Positions 52,685 to 61,551 are shown, counted from the first letter of the stretch. The stretch: DNA of 64,000 nt from Actinomycetota bacterium (GCA_005888335.1 VAWY01000128.1:42306-106305); one strand, 5' to 3'. The notes: generated by a model from the letters alone, not told the origin. Numbers and translations are program-made.

Positions 52685-54312
52685 GCCCCACTCACCGCGA
52701 ACGTGAAGTCCTCGGTCTCGAGCGTTCCGTGCGCAGTGCGGATCGTCGTCCTCGCTCCCGCCGGATGGGGCGTCAGCGTGACGATCGCCAGGCCGTCGGG
52801 AGAGCGGCCGCGGCGCGGCCGACCGGCCGGCGCCGGATCGCCGATCGCCGCGGACAGCCACTCGCGCAGCGCGCGGAGCTCATCCGCGTCGAGCGGCGGC
52901 AGCTCGCTGAGCGGCGTCGCGCCGAGCGTCGCGAAGCGCTCGAGCAGGCGCCGCGAGCGCTCGCGCTGCTCGGCACGCTCCGCTGCGGCCCGCTCCCGCG
53001 CCGCCGTCGCGTCAGGGAGCGCCGCGGAGCGCCCGCGCGGGGCGCCCTTGTCCGGCGAGCGGAGGTGCAGCGGTACGTCTGGGAGCAGCTCGTCAGGGAC
53101 CTCGAGCCACGACCGGCCGCTCGTCAGCTCGGGCTCGTGTTCGCGCAGCGCAACGTGACGAGCGCCGAAGAGGCCGAACGCGCCCGTAGCGACCGCGTGG
53201 CAGTCCGCGTCGCTGGGCTGGCGGTCGAACAGATGCGCGAGCGCGACGAACTCGGCGACCACGTCGACGCGCGACTGCGCCTGCTCGGTGAGCCGGCGAT
53301 ACGACTGAGCGATCCACCCGATCGCACCGCGAAGCTCCTCAGCGAGCCGCTGCCACGGGGACTCGCGCCCGGCCCCCGCCCCGACGAACCACTCGCGCAC
53401 GCCGCGCCACACGAGCCGCAGATCGCGCTCCCGGACGGCGCGCGTCTCGCGCTCGCTGCGACGGAAGTCGTAGGCCCCCTCGGCCGATGCGGCAAGCGCG
53501 ACGAGGCGGTCGAGCGCGCCAGCGGCCTCGAGTCGCTCGATCAGCGCCACGATCGGCTGCGAGTAGCGCCGCCGAGCGGCGCGAAAGTCCTCGAGGTGCT
53601 CGGTGACGCCGTTGCGGTAGGCGACGAACAGCGCCTCGTCGACCGCGCCACCTGCGGACCGTGCGGCCTGAAGCGTCGCCATGAAGGCCATCACTCCGGC
53701 GCGCAGTGCGTCGACCGCGGCGCCGAGGTTCGTGAACGCCTGGAGCGCACGCCCGGCCGCCGGCGCGGGATCGTCCAGCAGCTCGGCGAGCGCCGCGAGC
53801 TCGCCGTGCACGTGACGCAGGCGCTCGGGGCCGAGTGAGCCGGGGCGGTCGCCGTCCGGGGTGAATGTCTCCAGGAACCGGCTGACCTGCACCGCGGCGT
53901 CCGTGAGGTCCCACGTGACGCGCCCGCGGTAGTACTCCTCGAGCGACGCGTAGTCGACGCCGCGCTGCTCGTTGCGCTCGACGACGCGCCACGTGTGTAG
54001 CTGGCGCAAGTACGCGTCGAGGTGCTCGGCCGCATGGAAGCGCAGCTCCTCGTAACGGGCCAGCTCCGCCGCCACCTCTGACGTCGTCAGCGCCATCCGC
54101 GAGGCCTGCCGAGCCTCGAACAGCACGCGCACGATCGGCTGGTAGATCTCCGTGCGGGAGGACACCAGGAATGAGACCTGGGGGATCGGCTCGGCGACCC
54201 GCGCCGCCCCGAGCGATTGCGCGCTCGGCAGCGCGGCCGGCTCTTCGACGAGCGCCTCTCCAGCGGGCGTACCGGGCGGCTCGGGCCCGGCTCGATACGG
54301 CGTCGTGGACAT
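52681..54312 (-). CDS. jetA: Wadjet type II kleisin subunit JetA (TIGR02677/DUF2397)
   Basis: 543 residues, the first gene of the operon. The DUF2397 core includes FLVSSRTEIYQPIVRVLFEA, SLEEYYRGRVTWDLTDAA and YRRLTEQAQSRVDVVAEFVALAHLFD. It is the MukF-like kleisin that links JetB and JetC. An N-terminal Pro/Ala-rich tail of about 45 residues is variable. The four genes overlap by 4 bases each, so the whole system is intact and co-translated. Confidence 0.88.
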   Translation of the reverse strand: MSTTPYRAGPEPPGTPAGEALVEEPAALPSAQSLGAARVAEPIPQVSFLVSSRTEIYQPIVRVLFEARQASRMALTTSEVAAELARYEELRFHAAEHLDAYLRQLHTWRVVERNEQRGVDYASLEEYYRGRVTWDLTDAAVQVSRFLETFTPDGDRPGSLGPERLRHVHGELAALAELLDDPAPAAGRALQAFTNLGAAVDALRAGVMAFMATLQAARSAGGAVDEALFVAYRNGVTEHLEDFRAARRRYSQPIVALIERLEAAGALDRLVALAASAEGAYDFRRSERETRAVRERDLRLVWRGVREWFVGAGAGRESPWQRLAEELRGAIGWIAQSYRRLTEQAQSRVDVVAEFVALAHLFDRQPSDADCHAVATGAFGLFGARHVALREHEPELTSGRSWLEVPDELLPDVPLHLRSPDKGAPRGRSAALPDATAARERAAAERAEQRERSRRLLERFATLGATPLSELPPLDADELRALREWLSAAIGDPAPAGRPRRGRSPDGLAIVTLTPHPAGARTTIRTAHGTLETEDFTFAVSGA

Positions 54313-54443
54313 GGCTTCGGAGGAAGTCGGGGCGGTGCGGGATCGCTGACAGACGAACCTGCGACGGTAGATCGGGGGCCGGACGGACCGATGAGGAACC
54401 GCATCCGAAGCCGTGATGGGCTAGCGCGAGATCTCTCTCTCGT

Positions 54444-54460
54444 GTCTCAGGACATGAGAC
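54444..54460. promoter_or_regulatory. Perfect palindrome upstream of the HTH gene
   Basis: GTCTCA-N5-TGAGAC is a perfect 6-bp inverted repeat, 19 bases before the HTH gene start and about 130 bases before jetA. It may be the HTH protein's operator and could also influence the divergent Wadjet promoter in the 54313-54479 gap. Confidence 0.5.
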
Positions 54461-54479
54461 GAGGCGCCATCCTGGGCCC

Positions 54480-54997
54480 ATGCTCAATGGCCAGGACATC
54501 GTCGTGCTGCTGAAGCTCGCCGGCCAGGACGAGGACTGGACCGTGCGCTCTCTCGAGGCCGCACTCGGTATCCCGCGCGCGGGCGTGCACCGCTCGCTGC
54601 AACGCCTGAGCGCCGCCGGCGTCTACGACCTCGACCGCCGGCGCACGAACCTCAGCCAGGCCGAGGAGTTCCTCGTCCACGCCGTCAAGTACCTCTTTCC
54701 GCCCCAGATGACCGGCGAGGCGCGCGGAACGCCTACGGCGTGGGCGGCGTCGCCGCTGGCGGATGAGCTGGCACCGCCAAGCGATCTGCCCCCGTGTGGC
54801 CCGACCCGCAGGGTCGCCAGCGCGGCATCGCCATCACGCCGCTTCATCCCGCTGTGCCCGAGCTGGCCCGCCGCGATCCCGAGCTCGCCGAACGCCTCGC
54901 CCTCATTGACGCGATCCGCATGGGCGACGCGCGCATCCGCGGACTCGCAGCCAGGCTCCTCGGCCAGCGACTCACGCGGCCAGCTGCGCCAGCGTGA
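54480..54997 (+). pseudogene. Winged-helix regulator with a single-base frameshift
   Basis: The first frame gives MLNGQDIVVLLKLAGQDEDW and a clear HTH (RSLEAALGIPRAGVHRSLQRLSAAG) up to about 54788 (DLPP). The family sequence resumes one frame over at 54794 (WPDPQGRQRGIAITPLHPAVPELARRDPELAERLALIDAIRMGDARIRGL) and stops at 54997. One missing C in the C-run at about 54787-54791 explains it. It may be a sequencing error, a phase-variable tract or a true mutation. It is normally the antitoxin-like partner of the following nucleotidyltransferase. Confidence 0.7.
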
Positions 54998-55128
54998 GTA
55001 TCGCCCTGCTGGAGCTCGCGGCCGAGGCACTCGGCCCGCTGCTCGACGAGGTCGTCGGCGCCCTACGTCCGACGCCGCCAGCCAGGCGCGGGCCGAAGCG
55101 ATCGTCATGCCACGTCTCCGGGCGCTGA
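54994..55128 (+). pseudogene. Nucleotidyltransferase gene, 5' stub
   Basis: A GTG overlapping the HTH gene stop (GTGA) begins SIALLELAAEALGPLLDEVV, as in the nucleotidyltransferase that usually follows this HTH gene. The family sequence ends after about 20 codons, before the catalytic GS/DxD-type site, and the frame closes at 55128. The toxin-like partner is therefore deleted. The 55129-55198 gap holds nothing else. Confidence 0.5.
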
Positions 55129-55198
55129 TGGCCTGAACAGCTGCTGTCCGGCGCCCGCGCCGGGGCGGCTCGTCGGGGCAGGGCGCCGCGACGTCCCG

Positions 55199-56290
55199 TC
55201 AACCGCAGAACGCGGTCACGAACAACCGGTTGATCGCGGGCGCCGCGCCGGTCGGCACGTTGCCGCTGCGGTTGAAGGCCACGACGAGCTGGCGGCCGCC
55301 GTCGGCGGTGCTGAAGACCAGGTTTTCATAGCCCGGCACGACGCCGTCGTGGCCCCAGACGTCCGGGCAGACGGTCCAGCGCTCCAGCCCGAGTCCGTAC
55401 CCCTTGCCGTGTCCCATGGGGACGGTCGTCTCCATCTCCTCCAGCAGCTGTGGGCCCAGGAGCTCGCCGCCCAGGAGGGCGCGGTAGAAGCGGACGAGGT
55501 CGTCCGACGTGGAGACGATCGCGCCGGCGGCCCAGGCCCACGCGGGGTTCGCGGCCGTGAAGTCACGGATTCGCCTGCCGAGCTTCTCGTAGCCGTGGGC
55601 GTGGTGGCCGGCGATCCGGGGCGTCGTGTCGAAGCTCGTGGCGCGGAGCCCGAGCGGGGCGAACAGGCGGGTGGCGAGCTCGTCGGTCAGCGGGTGGCCC
55701 GTGGCTGCCTCGACGATGAGCCCCAGCACGACGTAGCCGGTGTTCGAGTACGAGAACTGGCTTCCGGGCGCGAAGAGCGCGGGGTGGCTCGCAGCGATGC
55801 CGACGAGCTGCCGCGGGTCCGGCACCCGACCCGATCGATCGAGATACCAGCGCTTCAGGAGCGCGCCGCCGCCGTCGCCGAGGTAGTCGAACAGCCCGCT
55901 GGTGTGGTTTAGCAGCTGGCGGATGGTGATCTGGTCGCCGTCGGGCAGCACGCCGGGCAGCCAGCGCTCGACGGTGTCGTCGAGGGAGAGCTTGCCCTCG
56001 CCGACGAGCTGGAGCACGACGGTGGCGACGAACGTCTTGGTCACGCTGCCGACGCGGAAGCGGTCGCTGGGGCGCATCGACGTGTGGGTCGAGCGGCGGC
56101 CGAGGCCGGCGGCCATGCGGACGGTCCGCGACCCGTCGCGGACCTCGACGATCGCGCCGGGCACGCCGGCGGCCACCAGCGACCTCAGCTCGTCGCGCAG
56201 CTCGTTCGTGTTCGTGGCGGCGCCCGCGGGCGCGGCCGGCAGCAGCGCGGCGAGGCCACACAGGGCAGTGGCGATGAGGCGGCGCGCCAT
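55199..56290 (-). CDS. Exported serine beta-lactamase-like hydrolase / DD-peptidase family
   Basis: 363 residues from the ATG at 56290. The Sec signal (RRLIATALCGLAALLPAAPAGA) suggests cleavage near residue 25. Active-site motifs are SVTK, YSNTGY (YxN) and WGHDGVVPGY (HxG). This is the class C beta-lactamase/D-alanyl-D-alanine carboxypeptidase fold acting outside the cytoplasmic membrane. It stands alone, flanked by gene remnants. Confidence 0.88.
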   Translation of the reverse strand: MARRLIATALCGLAALLPAAPAGAATNTNELRDELRSLVAAGVPGAIVEVRDGSRTVRMAAGLGRRSTHTSMRPSDRFRVGSVTKTFVATVVLQLVGEGKLSLDDTVERWLPGVLPDGDQITIRQLLNHTSGLFDYLGDGGGALLKRWYLDRSGRVPDPRQLVGIAASHPALFAPGSQFSYSNTGYVVLGLIVEAATGHPLTDELATRLFAPLGLRATSFDTTPRIAGHHAHGYEKLGRRIRDFTAANPAWAWAAGAIVSTSDDLVRFYRALLGGELLGPQLLEEMETTVPMGHGKGYGLGLERWTVCPDVWGHDGVVPGYENLVFSTADGGRQLVVAFNRSGNVPTGAAPAINRLFVTAFCG

Positions 56291-56401
56291 ACGCCAACCG
56301 TACGTCAGGCCCGCTCGCGCGACCACACCCTCGGAACGGCGCTCGCATCATCCGCTTTCGGACGATGCGGCCGGCCCGCTGCTCGGGTTGCATCAGGGCA
56401 T

Positions 56402-56688
56402 GAACAAGCCGATCCTCAGGCGCTCAGCAACGTCGTCAGCACGCCCAGGCGTCAGTTGTCAGCGTCGACGTCCACGCCGCGGACGACCGGCTGCTCGTCC
56501 GCGTCGCTGACGACGGCGTCGGCATCGCACCCGAGACGCGGTCGGGCGGATTTGGGCTTATGGGGATGCGCGAGCGCGTGGCGCTGGCGGGCGGCGAGCT
56601 GGACGTTGTGCCCGGTCAGCCGGGCACCGTGGTCCGCGCGAGCGTCCCGCTCGCCTACGCCGAGTACGGGAACCTGGCCGCTCGTTGA
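56402..56688 (+). pseudogene. Histidine kinase ATPase-domain remnant
   Basis: After a one-base loss near 56437, the plus strand encodes HAQASVVSVDVHAADDRLLV, RVADDGVGIAPETRSGGFGL and MGMRERVALAGGELDVVPG, then stops at 56688. This is the end of a NarX/DesK-type kinase: part of the N-box (ALSNVV in the preceding frame), G1 DDGVGI and G2 GGFGLMGM. The sensor, dimerisation domain and response regulator are missing. The rest of the 56291-56756 gap contains nothing I recognise. Confidence 0.6.
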
Positions 56689-56756
56689 GCAGGAGAACGT
56701 CGCGTGGGGGCGCGCGCGGTCCTCGACATGCTCGCCCAGCGGAGCCCGGCGACGTC

Positions 56757-57347
56757 CTAGGCGCCCGGGCGGTAGCGGAGCCCGTCGAGCGCGATGCGGA
56801 GGATGTGCTCGGTCTGCGCGGGCGCGGCGGTCGGAACCTTGGCGATGCCCACGACCATCTGGATGACGTCGGCGATGGCCACGTCCGGGCGCACGGCGCC
56901 GGCGTCCTGGGCGCGCTTGAGCAGCGGCTCGCCGGCGGCGTAGAGCGAGGCTCGGGAGGTATGGAAGAGCGGCGCGTCCTGGTCGAGGTAGTTGAGCAGC
57001 TCGTGGGCGAGCGCGCGCTTGGTAGCGAGATAGGCGACGAAGCGCTCGAGCCAGCCGTTGAACGCCTCCCACGGGTCGGCATCGCCGTTCTGCGCGGCCG
57101 AGCGGCAGACCTCCTCGACCTCGTCGATATAGAGCGCCTCCAGCAGCGCCTGCCGGTTGGGGAAGTGGCGGTAGAGGGTCCCGATCCCGACGCCGGCACG
57201 GCGCGCGATCTCCTCGAGCGCCGTCGATTCGCCGCCCTCGGCGAACGCCTCACGCGCGGCCGCGAGCACCTTGTCGTAGTTACGCCGCGCATCCGCGCGC
57301 TTCGGGCGCGCGAGCGCGGTCTGGGCGGTGGTTTCGCTCGTGCTCAT
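56757..57347 (-). CDS. TetR family regulator of the MFS exporter
   Basis: 196 residues with HTH at about 42-64 (STALEEIARRAGVGIGTLYRHFPNRQALLEAL) and a helical C-terminal domain. It is divergent from a DHA2 exporter with three GGAGG-N3-CCTCC sites between them. It likely represses exporter and self until a drug binds. Confidence 0.88.
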   Translation of the reverse strand: MSTSETTAQTALARPKRADARRNYDKVLAAAREAFAEGGESTALEEIARRAGVGIGTLYRHFPNRQALLEALYIDEVEEVCRSAAQNGDADPWEAFNGWLERFVAYLATKRALAHELLNYLDQDAPLFHTSRASLYAAGEPLLKRAQDAGAVRPDVAIADVIQMVVGIAKVPTAAPAQTEHILRIALDGLRYRPGA

Positions 57348-57367
57348 GGCAATCGGGTTGACAAACC

Positions 57368-57426
57368 GGAGGGTACCTCCGTATAGTTCTCGGAGGCTAC
57401 CTCCACTTATTTCGGAGGTGGCCTCC
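57368..57426. promoter_or_regulatory. Three tandem TetR operators
   Basis: GGAGG-N3-CCTCC occurs at 57368-57380, 57392-57404 and 57414-57426, spaced 24 and 22 bases, i.e. about two helical turns, so dimers would bind on one face of the DNA. They fill the AT-rich divergent promoter region between the TetR and MFS genes. Confidence 0.75.
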
Positions 57427-57470
57427 ATTTTAGCGCCAGACCATCGCCTCGACAAGTCTGGGGGACCTGT

Positions 57471-58982
57471 ATGGCCGTTGCCTCTGCTTCTGCTCCTGTA
57501 CCCGATCGCCGCCGGTGGGCGGCACTCCTCGTCGTCTGCCTGGCCCAGCTGATGATCGTGCTCGACGTCACGATCGTGAACGTCGCCCTGCCCTCGATCC
57601 AGCACGACCTGCACTTCGCCCAGGCAGGTCTCACCTGGGTCGTCAACGCCTTTCTGGTGACCTTTGGCAGCCTGCTGCTGCTCGCGGGCCGCCTGGGCGA
57701 CCTCGCGGGCCGCAAGCGCGTCTTCCAGGTCGGCATCGTCACGTTCACGGTGGCCTCGCTGCTGTGCGCCGCCGCCCCGAGCCAGGGCGCGCTGATCGGC
57801 GCGCGCTTCCTCCAGGGCGTCGGCGCGGCCGCCCAGGCCTCCGTGATCCTCGCGATCATCGTCACAGAGTTTCCCGAGGCCGCGGCCCGGGCGCGGGCGA
57901 TGAGCGCGTACGTCTTCGTCTCGGTCGCCGGAGGCTCGCTCGGACTGCTTGCCGGCGGGTTGCTCACCCAGGCGCTGAGCTGGCATTGGGTCTTCTTCGT
58001 CAACCTCCCGATCGGCGCCGCGACTTTCGCGCTCGGCCGCGCGTTCATCCGAACAGACCGAGGGCTCGGGCTCGAGCATGGCGTGGACTGGCTCGGCTCG
58101 GTGCTCGTCACCGCGTCGCTGATGGGCGCCATCTACGCCATCGTCGGGGCGACGACGCACGGCTGGGTCTCGCCTCAGGTGCTCGGGGTCGGCGCGTTCG
58201 CCGCGGTGCTCATGGCGGCGTTCCTCGCGCTCGAGGCGCGCGTCGCGAACCCGATCATGCCGCTGCGCATCCTGCGGTTGCGCGGGCTGATCAACGCCAG
58301 CCTTGTCAGGGGCCTGCTGGTCACCGGCATGTACTCGACGTTCTTCCTCGGCACGCTGTATCTCGAGCACGTGCGCCACTACAGCGCGCTGCAGACGGGC
58401 GCGGCCTTCCTGCCCTGGACCCTCACGGTCGCCGTGCTGTCGCAGGGCATCACCGCACGGCTGGTCGGGCGGTTCGGGCCGCTTCGCGTCCTCACGACAG
58501 GCATGCTCAGCGCGGCCGCCGGGCTCCTGCTGTTCGCCACGGTCGGGCCGCACACCGGCTTCTTCCCGACCATCTTCCTCGCCTGCTTCGCCATCGGCCT
58601 CGGCATCGGGATGGCCTTCATGCCGCTGCTGACGCTCGCCATGGCCGACGTTCCCGCCGCGGACGCCGGGCTCGGCTCAGGGATCACCAACGTCGCCCAG
58701 CAGATCAGCGGCGCGCTCGGCCTGGCCGTCCTGAGCACCGTCGCTGCCAACCACACGAAGGCACTCGTCGCCGACGACCACGGCCTGACCACGTCCCTGA
58801 TCGGCGGCTACCACGTCGCGTTCCTCACCGGCTCGGCGACGATCGTCGCCGGCATCGTCCTCGCGTTCGCGCTCCTGCGGCCACGCGACGTCGGGCTCGG
58901 CCTGCAGCTCGCCACCGCCCCCACCGAACGCGACGACGCGCGCGTCCGCACCAACCTCGACCTGGAGCAACAAGCCGCATGA
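57471..58982 (+). CDS. MFS drug exporter, DHA2 (14-TM) family
   Basis: 503 residues. The N-terminal motif LMIVLDVTIVNVALPSIQHDL, then WVVNAFLVTFGSLLLLAGRLGDLAGRKRVF (motif A) and GGSLGLLAGGLLTQALSWHWVFFVNLPIG (motif C) identify a DHA2 proton antiporter. The C-terminal tail is charged. Its ATGA overlap leads into a short ORF. The divergent TetR and three operators indicate drug-induced expression. Confidence 0.9.
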   Translation: MAVASASAPVPDRRRWAALLVVCLAQLMIVLDVTIVNVALPSIQHDLHFAQAGLTWVVNAFLVTFGSLLLLAGRLGDLAGRKRVFQVGIVTFTVASLLCAAAPSQGALIGARFLQGVGAAAQASVILAIIVTEFPEAAARARAMSAYVFVSVAGGSLGLLAGGLLTQALSWHWVFFVNLPIGAATFALGRAFIRTDRGLGLEHGVDWLGSVLVTASLMGAIYAIVGATTHGWVSPQVLGVGAFAAVLMAAFLALEARVANPIMPLRILRLRGLINASLVRGLLVTGMYSTFFLGTLYLEHVRHYSALQTGAAFLPWTLTVAVLSQGITARLVGRFGPLRVLTTGMLSAAAGLLLFATVGPHTGFFPTIFLACFAIGLGIGMAFMPLLTLAMADVPAADAGLGSGITNVAQQISGALGLAVLSTVAANHTKALVADDHGLTTSLIGGYHVAFLTGSATIVAGIVLAFALLRPRDVGLGLQLATAPTERDDARVRTNLDLEQQAA

Positions 58983-59257
58983 CGAACATCACCCGCCCCT
59001 GCCCCCACACGAGCTCGCACCCGGCTGCCCTCGGCTCGGCGCGCCGGCCGAGCGTCGAGTTGATCTCCGACGGGGTCGTCGCCGCCTACCTCCATGACAT
59101 TTCGAGACGTCCTCGTCGGGAGCGGACGTCGCCTCGGCGCGGTGCCAGGCACGGCGATGGGGGTCAAGCCCCGGATCGGAGGTTTGCGCGAGGGCCGCTT
59201 GTAGAGCGTCTGCGCAAGCGGCCTTTTGGTGTCGATGCGACCACGGATGCGACCTGA
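58979..59257 (+). CDS. Small ORF coupled to the exporter, 3' part replaced
   Basis: A 92-codon frame starting with an ATGA overlap on the MFS stop. Residues about 22-44 (ARRPSVELISDGVVAAYLHD) look like a small conserved peptide found after such exporters. The remaining half is read antisense across a LuxR-regulator fragment and is unlikely to be native. Function unknown. Confidence 0.5.
   Translation: MTNITRPCPHTSSHPAALGSARRPSVELISDGVVAAYLHDISRRPRRERTSPRRGARHGDGGQAPDRRFARGPLVERLRKRPFGVDATTDAT
59104..59220 (-). pseudogene. LuxR/AAA regulator fragment
   Basis: The minus strand encodes ALQAALAQTSDPGLDPHRRA then WHRAEATSAPDEDVS, closely matching the mid-region of LAL regulators (compare ALADATDGALEPDRRAWHRAQ in the 925-residue protein of this window). 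About 38 codons remain, without start, ATPase or HTH. It is another gene scar, here fused antisense to the exporter's small partner ORF. Confidence 0.6.
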
Positions 59258-59404
59258 AGAGGGCGCCGCTTTCGCCGCTCTTCGCCGCACGTCGCACAAA
59301 GCCAGTGCCCGGATCACGCGGAGTTGTGAGTGGCGGGCGGCGGTCGCTTCGGCGCTGGTGTTGAGCGAGCTCAGAGACGCTCAAATGCTCTAGACGCATG
59401 TCCG

Positions 59405-61426
59405 ATGGAACCGTCTACGGGATCGGGCGATGGTTGCAGCCACGCGAGTCCCGTGCCCGGAATCCTCAGAATCGCCCTCGTCCTCACGGTCGTCTCCCTG
59501 TCGGCAGGACCGGCGTCGGGGGTCGCCGCCGCCAACACGATCCTCGTCGACGGCTCCGACGTCGCCGACGACGCCGACGGGTGCGGCGGCGGGGCGGGCG
59601 CGGTCAGCGATCCGTGCAACACGATCCAGGCGGGCGTCGCAGCGGCGTCCGCCGGCGACACGGTCCGGGTCGCGGCCGGCGGGTATGCCGGACCGATCAC
59701 GATCTCCAAGCCCTCGCTGCGGCTGATCGGGCCGCAGAGCGGCACAGCCGGCTACGACCGGCCGTACTCGCCGACGACGACGACCGAGGCAGTGGTCGAC
59801 TGCCCCGTCGGCGGGAACAGCACGTGCGTCGAGACCGCGGCGGAGGACGTCACGGTGGCCGGGCTCGCCCTGACCGACCCCGACGGCGGCACGATGCTGC
59901 ACGTGGGCGCACCGGGCGCCACCCTGCGCGACGACCTTGTCGGGCCGGGCAATCCCGCGGTCGTGGTCGAAGCCGACGGAGCCGTCGTGGTCAGCAACGC
60001 CTTCTACGGATCGCTTTCCGGCGACCGCGTGTTCGGCGGCGTCTGGTCGCGGGTGCCCGTGGCCGACCTGGTCGTCGGAAGCAACCTGTTCGACAGCATG
60101 ATGGGCCCGGCCGTGCTGGTCGACGGCGCCAGCCAGGGCGTGTCGGTGGTGGACAACGCCGCCCTCAACGGCGGAGACCTCGGAGGCGGCAGCCTCACCG
60201 TCGGAAACGCGACGGACGTCGAGCTGAGCGGAAACGTGGTCGAGCAATCCTTCTACGGTCTCCTCGTCTTCGGGATCCACCACGGGACGATCGCCGACAA
60301 CGTCGTCACGGGTGCCTCCACTGGGCTGACCGTCAGACCGTCCTTCGCGGAGCCGCCCGAGCGGAGCGGAGACCTCCTGATCGACGGCAACGATCTGAGC
60401 GGCAACGGATGGATCCGCGAGGCCGGCACGTTCGGCGAGATCAAGATCGCCCCAGGTGCCCTCGACGGACCGGTCACCGTCGCCCGCAACCGGATCGCGG
60501 GCTCGCCGGTCGACACCGACTCCTACGGCCTCTACAACGGGGACGCCAGCCACACCGTCGAGGCCGTCGACAACTGGTGGGGCTGCAACGAAGGCCCGAG
60601 CGGCGCTCGGTGCGACCCCGTCGCCGGAGCCGTCGACGTGCCGTCCTGGCTCGTACTCGGACTGGCGGCAAGCAATGCATCGCCGGGAGGGCCGGGCGCG
60701 GTCGAGATCACCGCGCGGCTGGGCCGCAACAGCGATGGCCTCCCCGTCGACGGGCTTCCCGACGTCCCGGTGTCGTTCAGAGACGGAAGCGGGCCCGGCG
60801 CCTTCGTCGATCCCCCGACGCTGCTCACCGCGGGCGAGGCCCACGCCACCTTCGTCTCGGACGAGTTCGGACAGGCGTGGGCCGCGGCCATCGTCGACCG
60901 AGAGATCGTCAACCTCGCCATGGACTTCGGGAAGAACCCGAACCCACCGCCATCGAGTCGCCCGCCGGTTCCCGGGTCGATCATCCCGCGCCTGCCGGCG
61001 CTGCCCGCCCCGAGCGCGGGTCCGTCCACAGCGGTGATCCAGGCGACGCTGCGGGCGACCGTCGACCGGATCGCCAAGGACCTGCGGACCCTCACCTTCA
61101 GGACGCTCCGGCACCGTGGCGGCTTCGCTGTGCCGACGATCGTCGTGCCCGCGACCGGACGGCTCGTCGCCGAGCTGCGGCTCAAGTCGCACGGCTCGAC
61201 CGTCAAGCTCGCGCGGGGCACCGGGATCGTCCAGGCAGGCAGCGAGCTGCACCTGACGGCCAAGACGACGCGGCGGGGGCGCACCTTCATGCGCAGGGCA
61301 TCGCGTCCGGTCACCGCGACGCTCTTCCTGGGTCTCGAGATGGCCGGCGGGACGACGGTGCACGAGTCGTCGCCGGTGCGGATGCGCGCCGCCGCCAGCC
61401 CTCGCCGCGGCCCGCACGCCGGGTGA
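59405..61426 (+). CDS. Exported right-handed beta-helix protein
   Basis: 673 residues if started at ATG 59405; a GTG at 59453 would give a cleaner Sec signal (ILRIALVLTVVSLSAGPASG). Residues about 50-420 are parallel beta-helix repeats rich in V, N and G (DNVVTGASTGLTV, LIDGNDLSGNG, VARNRIAG) ending with DNWWGCNEGPSGARCD. An Ig-like segment (about 440-540), a Pro-rich linker (NPPPSSRPPVPG) and a basic beta-rich C-terminal domain follow. No polysaccharide-lyase active site is evident. It is probably cell-surface or secreted. Confidence 0.75.
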   Translation: MEPSTGSGDGCSHASPVPGILRIALVLTVVSLSAGPASGVAAANTILVDGSDVADDADGCGGGAGAVSDPCNTIQAGVAAASAGDTVRVAAGGYAGPITISKPSLRLIGPQSGTAGYDRPYSPTTTTEAVVDCPVGGNSTCVETAAEDVTVAGLALTDPDGGTMLHVGAPGATLRDDLVGPGNPAVVVEADGAVVVSNAFYGSLSGDRVFGGVWSRVPVADLVVGSNLFDSMMGPAVLVDGASQGVSVVDNAALNGGDLGGGSLTVGNATDVELSGNVVEQSFYGLLVFGIHHGTIADNVVTGASTGLTVRPSFAEPPERSGDLLIDGNDLSGNGWIREAGTFGEIKIAPGALDGPVTVARNRIAGSPVDTDSYGLYNGDASHTVEAVDNWWGCNEGPSGARCDPVAGAVDVPSWLVLGLAASNASPGGPGAVEITARLGRNSDGLPVDGLPDVPVSFRDGSGPGAFVDPPTLLTAGEAHATFVSDEFGQAWAAAIVDREIVNLAMDFGKNPNPPPSSRPPVPGSIIPRLPALPAPSAGPSTAVIQATLRATVDRIAKDLRTLTFRTLRHRGGFAVPTIVVPATGRLVAELRLKSHGSTVKLARGTGIVQAGSELHLTAKTTRRGRTFMRRASRPVTATLFLGLEMAGGTTVHESSPVRMRAAASPRRGPHAG

Positions 61427-61551
61427 GGGATATAGCTGCCCGCGTGTGCCGCGACAGCCCTGGTCATGGCGGTCGTCGGACCCGCCGGCGCGGAGCATGG
61501 GCGAGGCGAAGGAAGGTGCGTCGTTCCATCGTGGTCGACATCTGTGGGACG

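Noticed and set aside
56704..56760. Short plus-strand frame ending at TAG 56758 (AVLDMLAQRSPATS)
   Set aside because: Only 18 codons beside the kinase remnant; could be a gene tail but cannot be supported.
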